A stretch of 49,691 bases of DNA from a virus: IMG/VR virus record IMGVR_UViG_3300019889_000020, positions 1 to 49,691 of that record; one strand, 5' to 3'. Numbering within the stretch: position 1 is the first letter of the stretch; each line of letters opens with the position of its first letter. The position numbers and the translations under genes were made by a program. Shown piece after piece: positions 7,691 to 19,469 of the stretch. A model generated the notes under the pieces. It was not told the DNA's origin, did no database searches, and saw nothing but the letters and a program-made list of their open reading frames with translations.

Positions 7691-10336
7691 ATGGCACAGA
7701 CGCTCAGTGGAACTGGTATCGCACATTATCTATCTCGTGCCGATGGCGATGCATCCAATGCTTCCACTTGGGCTGTAGTTGATCCACTTTCTTTTCAGGA
7801 CCTTATTAGTTCCAATGGAATAGGAACTTTTTTCGACGAATCCTCACTTTCGACAAGTAGTCAGACAACTTATAAAAAGTCTGTTATACCTTGGACATAT
7901 ACCTCTTCGCCGCCGACAATTGATGGTATTGCGCTTAAACTGAATAGTCATACAGGAGTGGGAACCCTAACAGTAGCATTGGATATAGCCAATGTTGATG
8001 TTGCAGGCACCGTAGTAACATGTAATCTTACTGATCTTCCTGCAACCGGCTGGTTTTTCCTGAAGTTTGCGGCTCCCGTTACTTTATTAACGTCGACTTA
8101 TACAGTTAAGTTTAAAACTTCTGTCAATGGTACCGTTACCTTAAGATGTTCCGGTGGCAGTGTATTTCCGCAACTTTTACGCACAACGACTACCGGAGTA
8201 CCCCAGGCAACTTTGACGCAAAGAGATAATCTTTATATCATGGGGGAGATTACGGGAGCAGGTGCAATATCTAATAGAGTTGTGACCTGGGATATTACCG
8301 CTAATAATTTTCCTTATAATTCAATTACCGTCAGCTCCTATGCAACAGTGAATCTTGAGAATGCTCCCAGCAACGATTATTATATGCATTCACAATGCGA
8401 TATTCGTATCTACGCTGGCGGAATAATGAACATTGGAACTATAGGTACTCCTGTTGATGTAACTTCGACATTTACGGTCACATTGCATCCAACGACGACA
8501 AGTACCCTTACTTCCTTTGTCGTTATCACTGGTGGCACTTTAAATTGTTATGGTTCACCGAAAACGGTAAAGACTCACCTGACAGCCAATGCCAGTGCAG
8601 CGGCGACCTCAATCACGGTAGATGATGCTACAGGTTGGGAAATTGGTGATCAAATTGCTTTAGCGGGTACGGGAACGGTATATTCGGATTGTGAACAGGT
8701 TGTAATTACTTCGGTTTCCGGAACAACGATTGGTATCGCTCCATTAGCACATGCACATTTGGGTACAATACCGAGACAAGCTGAAGTTATTAATCTTACA
8801 CGAAATATACGTTTTGTAGGTTTCTCTTCAACTTCCAAAGCATCTTTTGCAAATATGAATGGTAATCTCTTAGGTCAAACTCCTTTTAGTGGCTCCACAG
8901 TTTTACGTTATGTTGAATTTGGAACATTTATGGGTTTGACTGGTGCAGATACAAGTGCAACCCTTTATCTTAATAGTTATACCAATGGCATTGATATTCA
9001 ATATTGCTCAATTCATCATGGAGCATCAAGTGTAATTGGCGTGTATATTGACGTGCTCAGTGGACCCATTACATTTGCAAATAATGTCATTTTTGATTAT
9101 AGAGATAATCATTTATTAACTAATTTATCAGAAGCTTTTACAGGAACGTTGGCTGTTGATTCTAATGTCTTCATGTATAATCCCACTAGCACGAATATGA
9201 TAGTTTGGGGATTATCAGAACCCGCGACATTTACCAATAACTATCTTATCGGAGAATGGGGTAGTATAACCGGATGCTTCCTTGAGATTAAGGCTCAAGG
9301 TCTTGTTGGTACAATGACTGGTAATACGATACATTGTTCATCAGCTTATGGTATCAATGTAACAACAGTACAAGTTACTAATTATTTTCAGTGGAACTCT
9401 GCCACTTGGATAATTTATGATGTAACAAATCTATTAGAATTTAGCACCATACTAGTACCTGCAATTGTTAGCATTAATGGTATGACTGCTTTTAATTTTA
9501 CAAATGGTATCTGGTTCAAAAAGCATTTTGTTGGCGATTTTTATGCTAACGCATTGTTTTTTGATGATGGTACTTATGGTATCTTATCAGATGCCCTTAA
9601 TAATTCTGTTTCAGGAATGCTAATTGATAACAGTGAATTTTCATCAATGACGTCTGCGGATATCGCATTTATTGATCCAACAATCATCACCATGCTATTA
9701 CGTAATACAAAATTACTCTCAACCATCCCGATTTTTGGTCAAGCGAATATGCTTGGTGGTAGTACGATACGTGCAAGTCGTCATCAACAAATTGACGGTA
9801 ACTATAGTGAATGGAGACCTCAAGGTATAGAAACACCGGATTCGGTTATTTACGATGGGCTGGCTCCCTCTATTAGAGTTAAGCCTAGTGGCTATGCAAC
9901 TTGCAACCCTTTTTACGTAGCTGTAGGTAATGGGCATTCGCCCACCGTCTCTGTGCGAGTTAGAAAGAGTGTACTTGCCGATCCTAGTGGACAAGCTTAC
10001 TCTGGACCACAACCGCGATTGATTATGGTACATGATCCAGGTGTAGGTGTTACTACAACCACTATTCTTGCAACCATGACAGTCGGTAATGGTACTTGGG
10101 AAACTTTAATAGCAGCAATTCCGGCAGCAGTTGGTAATTGCGTTTACCAATTCCTTGTTGATTGCGATGGTACAACGGGTTGGATCAATATTGATAATTT
10201 CACCACAACTGAATCAGGTTCTGATACAGGAGCTATGAATTTCGCTTTCAATGGTCGATCCTTCGTTGCCCTTGGAAGTGGTACTAATACTGTTGTTCAC
10301 GTACCAATACCTATGATTCGGAAAAAGGTAATATGA
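7691..10336 (+). CDS. Large fibre-like protein with G8-like domain and beta-helix
   Basis: An 881-residue virion protein. The N-terminal 180 residues look like a beta-sandwich attachment domain. Residues about 200-380 resemble a G8-type domain: repeated GGTLNCYG/GGIMNIG strands, then ATGWEIGDQIAL and AEVINLTRNIRFVGFSS, the pattern found before right-handed beta-helices in secreted carbohydrate-active proteins. The following region (about 380-690) is rich in N, G and short strands, as in a parallel beta-helix. The last 170 residues resemble a lectin-like sandwich. A receptor-binding or capsule-degrading spike is likely. The gene is more AT-rich than its neighbours. Confidence 0.7.
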   Translation: MAQTLSGTGIAHYLSRADGDASNASTWAVVDPLSFQDLISSNGIGTFFDESSLSTSSQTTYKKSVIPWTYTSSPPTIDGIALKLNSHTGVGTLTVALDIANVDVAGTVVTCNLTDLPATGWFFLKFAAPVTLLTSTYTVKFKTSVNGTVTLRCSGGSVFPQLLRTTTTGVPQATLTQRDNLYIMGEITGAGAISNRVVTWDITANNFPYNSITVSSYATVNLENAPSNDYYMHSQCDIRIYAGGIMNIGTIGTPVDVTSTFTVTLHPTTTSTLTSFVVITGGTLNCYGSPKTVKTHLTANASAAATSITVDDATGWEIGDQIALAGTGTVYSDCEQVVITSVSGTTIGIAPLAHAHLGTIPRQAEVINLTRNIRFVGFSSTSKASFANMNGNLLGQTPFSGSTVLRYVEFGTFMGLTGADTSATLYLNSYTNGIDIQYCSIHHGASSVIGVYIDVLSGPITFANNVIFDYRDNHLLTNLSEAFTGTLAVDSNVFMYNPTSTNMIVWGLSEPATFTNNYLIGEWGSITGCFLEIKAQGLVGTMTGNTIHCSSAYGINVTTVQVTNYFQWNSATWIIYDVTNLLEFSTILVPAIVSINGMTAFNFTNGIWFKKHFVGDFYANALFFDDGTYGILSDALNNSVSGMLIDNSEFSSMTSADIAFIDPTIITMLLRNTKLLSTIPIFGQANMLGGSTIRASRHQQIDGNYSEWRPQGIETPDSVIYDGLAPSIRVKPSGYATCNPFYVAVGNGHSPTVSVRVRKSVLADPSGQAYSGPQPRLIMVHDPGVGVTTTTILATMTVGNGTWETLIAAIPAAVGNCVYQFLVDCDGTTGWINIDNFTTTESGSDTGAMNFAFNGRSFVALGSGTNTVVHVPIPMIRKKVI

Positions 10337-10800
10337 GAGGCGTATATACTGTCCGTCAGCAAATTGCTTCCCTTTCGACGGCAAAAACCGTTTTACTCGG
10401 CACGGTTCCATCATCCTGTGTCGTCGAGATACTTGAAGCCTATCTTACGAACGCTAATCAGAGCACATTGGAGCAGTTGGATATTGGTTTGTTTCTTGTT
10501 ACCACTCTCGGTACGCCCACGGGCACGACCATTTCAGCCGGTAATGTTCAGAAAACTGAGGGTGGTTCGCCCAATACCGTTGTGACCTGGCTTGGTGATC
10601 TTACCGGAGAGCCAACCGCCTATGATGCTAACCCGCTCCATGTTGAGGGTGTCATCAACGTTGGCGGTTATCGCTATGAGCCTGTCCCGGAAGCTCGGAG
10701 ATGGATTGGCGTTAGTAAATCCTTTGGATTACGTATCCTAGTGAATCCAGTAAATTCGTTCAAAGCGGAATGTGTAATCACCTACCGTGAAGTGGGGTAA
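10333..10800 (+). CDS. Hypothetical virion protein (155 aa)
   Basis: The start overlaps the stop of the large fibre gene by four bases (ATGA) and has AAGG five bases upstream, so it is translationally coupled. The protein is beta-rich with no signal peptide and no catalytic motif. Position between two fibre-like proteins suggests a decoration, connector or fibre-associated role. I do not recognise its family. Confidence 0.7.
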   Translation: MRGVYTVRQQIASLSTAKTVLLGTVPSSCVVEILEAYLTNANQSTLEQLDIGLFLVTTLGTPTGTTISAGNVQKTEGGSPNTVVTWLGDLTGEPTAYDANPLHVEGVINVGGYRYEPVPEARRWIGVSKSFGLRILVNPVNSFKAECVITYREVG

Positions 10801-10803
10801 CTT

Positions 10804-12168
10804 GTGCCCTATGTCTTGGGTCAAAGTTTTCCGAGACCCTTTGCAGGGTACACTTACCCGCGTAAAAAGCGAGACTACTTTCCCGCAGCTTCGCCGACCA
10901 CTCGAATTATCAATGAGGCAATTAGTCACAGTGTTGCAGTTACAGATTCCATTTATCTTGGTCGTGTGCTACTTCGGCATATCGTTGATACGGTTACTGT
11001 CAGTCAAATAGTTACAAGGATTGGATTTGTCTATACCGTCTCGTTAGCACATGATGTTACAGTCTCCCACTCTATTAGATTAAACAGAGTATATTTCAAA
11101 AGTGTTATTCATAATGTGACAGCTGATCAGAATATGAATCAGCAACTTATCATTGTCCACACTGTCACGGTAACTGATGAAATCGTTGTTAATAAGATCA
11201 TTAATCGTAATATAGTTGATAATGTCGCAGTGACTCATGCCAATTTTATTAGTTCGCCAAGATTCATTTCTCTATCAGACACGGTATTAGTTACCGATAT
11301 AGTATATGGGAGATTAGGAACTTATCATTTGGAAATCGTGGATACTGTCACTGTTACAGATTTTATTAGTGAACGTTTAGGTACTTTTCGGATTTCTCTA
11401 GAAGATACGGTGACTGTTAATCAGATCGTTCGCCCAATTGATGCCATCTATACTCATAGCATTGTTGATAATGTCACAGTTACCGATAAGATTAATACCG
11501 TTTGGAATAAGCATATTGTCCATGATGTAGCAGTTACACAAACAATAAGTGCTAAAAGGCATATTACCAGAACGATTAGTACCCTTGATATTATCAGTGC
11601 CATTGGCAAGCAAGATGAAACTTTTGAACTGGTAGAGAGCGATCTAGTATTTTCTGAATTTACTTGCAATCTGGACATTCTCCGCGATTTTGAGGATAGT
11701 TCAATCAATGATGATATTCTCAATGCCACTTTATTCATTCCTAACCCAGGGCCGCATCCGCCAGTACCAGGGATACCGACAAGTTATGGCTTCCTAACTC
11801 TATTAGAGACGATCTATGGATCAATCATACTACCATTACCGGAGTTGAATGATACTCAAAAGAACAATGACACAATCAATGTTCGGCGGTCGATGGCTGG
11901 CACGCTCCATGCGTACATTAAGCGAGTTCCTACGCAAACGCTCCAATATAGTTTTATCCTGGATTATCCGAAAGCACTTGAACTCAAGGCATGGGTAAGA
12001 ACGAACTTTGCACAATTTATCAAGTTAACGAATTTCAAGGGTGAAATCTGGCAAGTGAAAATTCTCAATGACGATCTCAATTTGGTTAATGAGAGTCGCT
12101 ATTCCGGTAACGCTCGGCAAAAGACAACCGTCACTCTAGAATTCGAGGGAGTGAAAACAAGTGGGTAA
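10804..12168 (+). CDS. Repetitive beta-rich virion protein with DTVTVTD repeats
   Basis: GTG start after GGGGTAA. Residues about 35-270 hold some ten imperfect units of about 25 residues built on (H/D)(D/N)TVTVTD followed by a hydrophobic strand, resembling repeat regions of adhesins and fibre shafts. The C-terminal 130 residues form a separate compact domain (LHAYIKRVPTQTLQYSF onward) ending in TVTLEFEGVK, reminiscent of head- or tail-surface domains. The repeats probably form an extended stalk. Palindrome copies at 11070 and 11798 are in the gene and encode SIR and LLE. No enzymatic motif is visible. Confidence 0.7.
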   Translation: MPYVLGQSFPRPFAGYTYPRKKRDYFPAASPTTRIINEAISHSVAVTDSIYLGRVLLRHIVDTVTVSQIVTRIGFVYTVSLAHDVTVSHSIRLNRVYFKSVIHNVTADQNMNQQLIIVHTVTVTDEIVVNKIINRNIVDNVAVTHANFISSPRFISLSDTVLVTDIVYGRLGTYHLEIVDTVTVTDFISERLGTFRISLEDTVTVNQIVRPIDAIYTHSIVDNVTVTDKINTVWNKHIVHDVAVTQTISAKRHITRTISTLDIISAIGKQDETFELVESDLVFSEFTCNLDILRDFEDSSINDDILNATLFIPNPGPHPPVPGIPTSYGFLTLLETIYGSIILPLPELNDTQKNNDTINVRRSMAGTLHAYIKRVPTQTLQYSFILDYPKALELKAWVRTNFAQFIKLTNFKGEIWQVKILNDDLNLVNESRYSGNARQKTTVTLEFEGVKTSG

Positions 12169-12400
12169 TCGAATTGAAGTCCGTTTGGACACTAAAGATG
12201 GTCTCTTTGTTACAGATATCGTGATATTGCCATTTCTTGAAATGCCTGACGTTATCGTTTGGGGCGAACGTTATTTCGTACCGAAAAGTTCTTGGGCTTC
12301 CAATGGCACAATGAAACACGTTTACAGGGAAGCTTTTGCTTACGCTGCCCCTATTTACACCACTGCCGCTGGTCCTAAAGGGGGCACGTTGCCACCATGA
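12161..12400 (+). CDS. Small hypothetical virion-cluster protein (79 aa)
   Basis: A GTG start overlaps the preceding gene by eight bases, and the stop overlaps the next gene, a typical coupled arrangement. The protein has a beta-rich core (VLPFLEMPDVIVWGERYFVP) and a Gly/Pro-rich tail. Size and position just before a head-tail connector suggest a small head-assembly protein. I recognise no family. Confidence 0.6.
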   Translation: MGNRIEVRLDTKDGLFVTDIVILPFLEMPDVIVWGERYFVPKSSWASNGTMKHVYREAFAYAAPIYTTAAGPKGGTLPP

Positions 12401-12852
12401 GTCCGATAATTTCCTATGGAACTCTATTAGAGGCACAAGCCTATTTCGATGATGCTCGTCTCAATGCGGAAGCTTGGGATGAGTCTATCGAAGAAATTCG
12501 CTTGAAAGCTCTTAAGTCAGCCACGATCAAGATTGATCGTCTGAGTTTCAAAGGGACACAAACCTATATCGGGCAGGTTCGTGAGTGGCCACGAAATGGT
12601 GCAGTATTAGTTATCGACGATATTAAGATAGCATGTTTTGAGATTGCATTGGCATTGTTAGATGGTGTTGATCCCGACCTGGAAGAAGAAGCTCTTGGCT
12701 CCATGACAGATGCATATGCGACCATTCGGATAACCTCCGATCCGAATATTCGCAAAGACCACATTCGAGCAGGCATTCCAAGTACGGAAGCGTGGAAACA
12801 TTTACTTCCTCACTTGAATGATCCTCTCGACTTACACATTCGGAGGGGCTAG
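12397..12852 (+). CDS. Head-tail connector / DnaT-like adaptor protein
   Basis: The 151-residue protein has the pattern of the phage head-tail adaptor family, some of whose members are annotated DnaT-like: YGTLLEAQAYFDDARL at the start, a helical AL..AT.KIDRLSFKG block, WPRNGA, and the helix KIACFEIALALLDGVDPD. Such proteins bind under the portal and complete the head. It lies before scaffold and capsid, overlapping its upstream neighbour by four bases. A perfect palindrome copy at 12422-12432 encodes LLE. Confidence 0.75.
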   Translation: MSPIISYGTLLEAQAYFDDARLNAEAWDESIEEIRLKALKSATIKIDRLSFKGTQTYIGQVREWPRNGAVLVIDDIKIACFEIALALLDGVDPDLEEEALGSMTDAYATIRITSDPNIRKDHIRAGIPSTEAWKHLLPHLNDPLDLHIRRG

Positions 12853-12861
12853 GACACTAAA

Positions 12862-13707
12862 ATGCGAAATTCTATTAGAGAAATCAGTTACGTTGTCCCT
12901 TTGTTCATCATCCCGGCAAATCGGTACTTTGAGGACCCGCCGCCTTCTGATGATCCTCCGGGAAAAACTCCGGAGCAAATTGAAGCGGAAAGAAAGGCCG
13001 CTGCCGGAGGCACTGGAGAACGTAAGTTCACTCAGGCTGAAGTCGATCGGATCGTCAAGGCCGATAAGGACAAGGCCAAGCGGGAACGGGACAAATATCT
13101 AGAAGATTTGGAGACTCTCAAAGCTCAAGGGCTCACGCCCGAGAATATGGATTCTCTTAATCAACGGATCGAAGCTCTCCAGAACGAGGGCAAAACGAAG
13201 GAACAGCTTGCTTCCGAAGAACGTGGCAAGTTAGAGAAGAAGTTTAAGGGTGAGATTGAGAAGGAGCAGACACAATCCAAGTTCTGGAAACAGAACTATG
13301 AGCAATTTCGATCGCAAACTGAAATCCTGACCGCTGCAAGTGCTCATAAGGCATTTAACAACGATCAGGTCTATCAAATTCTACGACCTAACACCGTGAT
13401 GGTGGAGAAAGTCGGTGAAGATGGCAAACCTACCGGGGAATATATTCCCCGGGTCAAGTTCCAGGATGAAAAAGACGGACAAGCGGTTACGCTTGACCTG
13501 TCCGTCGCCGAAGCTGTCAAGCGTATGACCGAAATGGAAAGACATCAAAATCTTTTCGAGTCGGGTGTTTCTGGTGGCTTGGGTGGCCACAACAATGGTA
13601 GGTCAGGTTCTACCGGGACTACTACCGTCCCAACAGACACGAAATCGTATATGGAGGCTCGGAAAAAAGATCCGAACCTCCTCAGAAAAGGTAACGTCAA
13701 ATCATGA
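12862..13707 (+). CDS. Scaffolding protein
   Basis: 281 residues, highly charged, with a central coiled-coil-like region (about 50-160) rich in Lys and Glu and a basic C-terminus. Immediately before the capsid gene this is the standard signature of a procapsid scaffold, which nucleates coat assembly and then leaves the head. The N-terminus contains a short hydrophobic stretch (VVPLFIIPA) followed by Pro/Asp. The start is supported by AGGGGCTAGGACACTAAA. A palindrome copy lies four codons into the gene, read as SIRE. The stop overlaps the capsid start by four bases. Confidence 0.85.
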   Translation: MRNSIREISYVVPLFIIPANRYFEDPPPSDDPPGKTPEQIEAERKAAAGGTGERKFTQAEVDRIVKADKDKAKRERDKYLEDLETLKAQGLTPENMDSLNQRIEALQNEGKTKEQLASEERGKLEKKFKGEIEKEQTQSKFWKQNYEQFRSQTEILTAASAHKAFNNDQVYQILRPNTVMVEKVGEDGKPTGEYIPRVKFQDEKDGQAVTLDLSVAEAVKRMTEMERHQNLFESGVSGGLGGHNNGRSGSTGTTTVPTDTKSYMEARKKDPNLLRKGNVKS

Positions 13708-15161
13708 TCACTACTTTCGGAATCAGCAACTTCAAAAAGCGGAAGGTCATTTCTCTCAGCCGTCGTGGCATCAGAGCGGGTGGTTTGCTCCATCGTGATA
13801 ACACTTTGGATGCCTTCAACATCCAACTCTGGGCCAACGAGAGCCTCGCGATTCTATTAGAGAATATGGTGATGGGCCAGTTGGTCCATCGCGATTTCGA
13901 TAGCATGATCGCGGCCTACGGCGACACGGTGAACGTCAGGAAGCCTGGTCAGTTCACTGCCAAGCGGAAGACGAATGCTGACTCGGTGACGGTCCAGAAT
14001 GCCACGGCGGTCAATATCCCAGTGAAACTGAACCAGCAGGTTCACGTTTCTTATCTCATCAAGGACGGCGAAGAGTCGATCGCGTTCACGAGCGTCATTG
14101 ACGAGTTCCTTCGTCCGGCCATGATCGCCAACGCTCGTTTCATCGACCATGTTCTTTCGTCCCAGGTCTATCAGTTCCTGGCCAATTCGGCGGGCAAGCT
14201 CGGCGGCATGGACAATACGAACGGGAAGAGATACATTCTCGACACCCGTGCGGCCATGAATGCCAACAATGCCTGGATGAACGATCGTAACCTCGTGCTG
14301 ACCAGTGCAGCCGAGACGATCATGCTCGATATCGAGCAGTTCACTGATGCTCAGCGAGTTGGTGATGATGGCACGGCCCTTCGGAATGCTAGCCTTGGGC
14401 GAAAGCTCGGGTTTGACATCCTGATGGCTCAGAACCAGCCCTATATCACGGCACAGACCGGCGTGATTACGGGAGCCGTTGACAATGCGGGCGGTTATGC
14501 CGCCGGAGCAACTTCCATCACTGTCGATGGACTCTCTGCCGCCATCACAACCGGAACGTATGTCACTTTCGCAGGTGACATGACGCCTCATCAGGTCGTG
14601 AGCACCACGGGCGGTACAACTCCGACCGCAATGGTGATCACTCCTGGCTTGAAGTACGCTGTTATCGACACGGCGGTGCTTACCCTTTACCCGAAGGGTG
14701 CGACCTCGGCTGAGTACACTTACGATAGCGTAACGCAACTCGGTTACGCCAAGGAGATCGCGGTCACCGGCTTTTCAGTTGCTCCTCAGGTGGGTCAACT
14801 TGTTTCTTTCGGAAGCAACACGACACTCAAGTATGCCATTATCGATGCCAATGGTACAGCAGGCATCACACTTGATCGTCCGATTGAGGCGACGATCGCT
14901 AACGGTGCGACCGTTAACCTCGGCCCCTCTGGCTCGTTCAATTTCGCTTTCCATCCCAACGCACTCACCCTCGTGACACGGCCGATGGCCATGCCTCGCC
15001 AGGGCACCGGAGCATTGTCGGCGGTGGTTGATTTCATGGGCCTCTCTATTAGAGTTACCATCACTTACGATGGCAACAAGCAGGGTCACTTGGTGACACT
15101 CGACATCTTGGCTGGGGTCAAGGTGCTCGATGAGGACCTCGGAGCTGTCATGTACAGCTAA
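13704..15161 (+). CDS. Major capsid protein (P22-coat-like)
   Basis: 485 residues. The segment from residue 33 (NTLDAFNIQLWANESLAILLENMVMGQLVHRDF) through YGDTVNVRKPGQFTAKRK and the internal helices matches the P22-type coat family, a HK97 fold. Two domains not belonging to the core lie at about 265-332 and 345-408 and resemble each other. The first also resembles a stretch of the tail-tube protein (HQVVSTTGGTTPTAMVITPGL versus YEVVSHTETSTNTTSITFIPGL). They probably form surface decorations. Base composition is more GC-rich than its neighbours, as expected for a highly expressed gene. Two stem-loops follow it. Confidence 0.9.
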   Translation: MITTFGISNFKKRKVISLSRRGIRAGGLLHRDNTLDAFNIQLWANESLAILLENMVMGQLVHRDFDSMIAAYGDTVNVRKPGQFTAKRKTNADSVTVQNATAVNIPVKLNQQVHVSYLIKDGEESIAFTSVIDEFLRPAMIANARFIDHVLSSQVYQFLANSAGKLGGMDNTNGKRYILDTRAAMNANNAWMNDRNLVLTSAAETIMLDIEQFTDAQRVGDDGTALRNASLGRKLGFDILMAQNQPYITAQTGVITGAVDNAGGYAAGATSITVDGLSAAITTGTYVTFAGDMTPHQVVSTTGGTTPTAMVITPGLKYAVIDTAVLTLYPKGATSAEYTYDSVTQLGYAKEIAVTGFSVAPQVGQLVSFGSNTTLKYAIIDANGTAGITLDRPIEATIANGATVNLGPSGSFNFAFHPNALTLVTRPMAMPRQGTGALSAVVDFMGLSIRVTITYDGNKQGHLVTLDILAGVKVLDEDLGAVMYS

Positions 15162-15181
15162 TCGGCGGTTGTACATGACAG
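15145..15181 (+). other. Stem-loop across the capsid stop codon
   Basis: CTGTCATGTAC (15145-15155) pairs perfectly with GTACATGACAG (15171-15181) across a 15-base loop. The 5' arm is inside the last codons of the capsid gene and the stop codon is in the loop. It may stabilise the capsid mRNA or act with the next stem-loop as an attenuator. Confidence 0.6.
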
Positions 15182-15187
15182 TCGGGG

Positions 15188-15240
15188 ACTCTCCTAGAGT
15201 TATGGGCCAAGGTGAGGGACGCAACTCTAGGAGAGTTTTA
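15188..15240 (+). terminator. Terminator or attenuator after the capsid gene
   Basis: ACTCTCCTAGAGTT (15188-15201) and its exact reverse complement AACTCTAGGAGAGT (15223-15236) form a 14-bp stem with a 21-base loop, followed by TTTTA. A perfect stem plus T-run after the capsid gene suggests partial termination separating head from tail expression. Each arm also looks like an altered copy of the dispersed palindrome (CTCTCCTAGAG, CTCTAGGAGAG), so protein binding is an alternative. Confidence 0.7.
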
Positions 15241-15257
15241 CTCTCGAAAGGATCGGG

Positions 15258-15767
15258 ATGCTTCTTTTTGCATTGTCTGATGCGGTATTGGCACAATTGA
15301 TCACAGCAACTTTAACTTTGATAGGAACATGCTTTTCAGGATATCTGACCTATCTCATGGCCAAGTTGAATAAGGATCAGAACAGGCAAGCTGGAATAAT
15401 TGCCAATGAAGCGCATGAAGTAAAAAATACTTTGGCAGATAATAATCGTGCAAATATCCATAAATTGTCCAATATCCAACAGATTTCGACAACTACCAAT
15501 GACCTATTGGCATTGAACACTGAGGCAATTAAATCAACTTCTAGTGAAACTATTGGCAAATTAGTAACTATTGAGACTACGACTAAGAAAGCTGAGCAGC
15601 TTGCTAATGGTACTCTCACGGAACAGTTACGTTTGAATATGGTAGTTACGCAACAACTTGCTGCACTTACGAAGGACCCAATACATATTGAAGCCGCGAA
15701 ATTAGCGGAAATAAAATATAACAAACATGTGGAAGAGGATAAAAGACAAAAACGGGAGAGTCAATGA
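15258..15767 (+). CDS. Membrane-anchored coiled-coil protein
   Basis: The ATG follows AAAGGATCGGG. The first 35 residues form one hydrophobic helix (LITATLTLIGTCFSGYLTYLM); the remaining 130 are polar, Asn/Thr-rich and probably helical or coiled-coil, ending in a very charged tail. It is a single-pass membrane protein. The following gene has the same architecture, so the two may act together. A lysis role (spanin-like or holin-associated) or an envelope-penetration role is possible, but no diagnostic motif is present. Confidence 0.6.
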   Translation: MLLFALSDAVLAQLITATLTLIGTCFSGYLTYLMAKLNKDQNRQAGIIANEAHEVKNTLADNNRANIHKLSNIQQISTTTNDLLALNTEAIKSTSSETIGKLVTIETTTKKAEQLANGTLTEQLRLNMVVTQQLAALTKDPIHIEAAKLAEIKYNKHVEEDKRQKRESQ

Positions 15768-16029
15768 GTATGGTTATTGCGAGGGCCATTACAAACGTAC
15801 TACTGTTATTTAGTCTCGTTTTTAATGGCCTGTTAATATATTTCATGTATCATGCGAGTAGAAATCAGAAAAGTCTCCTGAGTAAGTTACTTGTTGAACT
15901 TGCTAAATTGAAAGATGTTCTTACAAAAGTTTACGAAAGAAAAAGTGAAGAGCTTAATGAGCTAATGTCACTTAATTTAAAGACACAAACTCTATTAGAG
16001 TCTTTGATTGAAAAGGCGGAAAATAAAAA

Positions 16030-16033
<4 letters not shown>
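15764..16033 (+). CDS. Small membrane protein with coiled coil (89 aa)
   Basis: Overlaps the preceding gene by four bases, with GGGAG upstream. Residues 5-30 are a transmembrane helix (ITNVLLLFSLVFNGLLIYFMY) and residues 32-89 a Leu/Lys/Glu heptad-like coiled coil. It repeats the layout of its upstream neighbour at half the size. It could be a partner subunit in envelope permeabilisation or assembly. The palindrome at 15990-16000 lies in the coil region, encoding LLES. The next gene starts inside its last codons. Confidence 0.6.
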
Positions 16034-18566
<2,533 letters not shown>

Positions 18567-18578
18567 GGAGAGGATATA

Positions 18579-18854
18579 ATGGCTGCCGACCTGACCCAAA
18601 AGAAACAGAATTTCATCATCCGATTAACGGATGAAATTAACACATTCGTTGATGCTCAAATGAGGTTAACTGCCCTTATGAACGAATATGTTCGTTTAGG
18701 TTATGCAACCGCGATCGTTGATGCCGATCTTATAGCGTCAACTTCTAAACACATTGACAAGGCTATGCTGACTGCCGGTCTAGACACTATCAATGTTCTG
18801 GAAACTTCGATGGCCGGAGTACATGGCACTAACTTGAATAGATTCCGGCGATAA
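18579..18854 (+). CDS. Hypothetical helical protein (91 aa)
   Basis: The ATG follows AGGAGAGGATATA. The 91-residue protein is predicted almost wholly helical, with alternating hydrophobic and polar residues, no signal and no cysteines. Its place between the fibre and tail-completion genes suggests a small structural or assembly protein. I recognise no family. Confidence 0.65.
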   Translation: MAADLTQKKQNFIIRLTDEINTFVDAQMRLTALMNEYVRLGYATAIVDADLIASTSKHIDKAMLTAGLDTINVLETSMAGVHGTNLNRFRR

Positions 18855-18870
18855 TCTATTAGAGAAACCA

Positions 18871-19422
18871 ATGCCATTTAACGTTGGAAACTTATTCAAT
18901 GGTGATGGACTGGCCATAACTGCTATGCCAATACATTCTGAAACAAGGAGTATTCCGCGTTGGATAATGGCTTCGTGTCGCCATTTCTTTCATGATCGTC
19001 GTGGTCAATTTCCCATGTTCTTTGAGCATACCGGAAGTAAGAATTTACGAACCGATGCCGGTGGAAAAATCGTTGACTATTTCGAGTTTCGGTTAGATGG
19101 ACCTTTCTCCATCCAACATAGCAAAAATGAAACAGAGTATGCTATCGAAATCAATGTCCTGTGTATTAGCAATCTCAAAACGAAATATACTGATCAGATC
19201 GAAGTGATGGTTGGAATTGCTGCTGCATCATTTGAACTTAGCATACCTGTCTTCCGTTTTGGTGATCAACCCCAAGACGATCAGTCGTTTGTTGGTTGCC
19301 TTAAACTTGTACAAGGGAAAAATGAACAAGTTCGTGTAAGTCGTTTCGGACAGGCTAATCCTGATACCGAAATCGTTCAAGCGAGCGTCGAAGGCCACTA
19401 CACGATGAGATTGGTCCTCTAA
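18871..19422 (+). CDS. Probable tail terminator / tail completion protein
   Basis: 183 residues directly upstream of the tail-tube genes, the usual place of the tail terminator. It mixes strands and helices, with RWIMASCRHFFHDRRGQFPMFFEHTG near the start and several aromatic strand residues. It lacks a signal or membrane segment. The ATG lies six bases after a palindrome copy (18855-18864) whose AGAG is the only ribosome-binding candidate. Assignment is mainly positional. Confidence 0.5.
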   Translation: MPFNVGNLFNGDGLAITAMPIHSETRSIPRWIMASCRHFFHDRRGQFPMFFEHTGSKNLRTDAGGKIVDYFEFRLDGPFSIQHSKNETEYAIEINVLCISNLKTKYTDQIEVMVGIAAASFELSIPVFRFGDQPQDDQSFVGCLKLVQGKNEQVRVSRFGQANPDTEIVQASVEGHYTMRLVL

Positions 19423-19469
19423 ACAGGACACCTTCCTTTAAGGAGCGACTCTATTAGAGTCGGAACGCA

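Noticed and set aside
13857-14738. 293-codon antisense frame inside the capsid gene
   Set aside because: The capsid frame is certain, and the antisense frame follows from its GC-rich codon usage; it has no start context and no recognisable domain.
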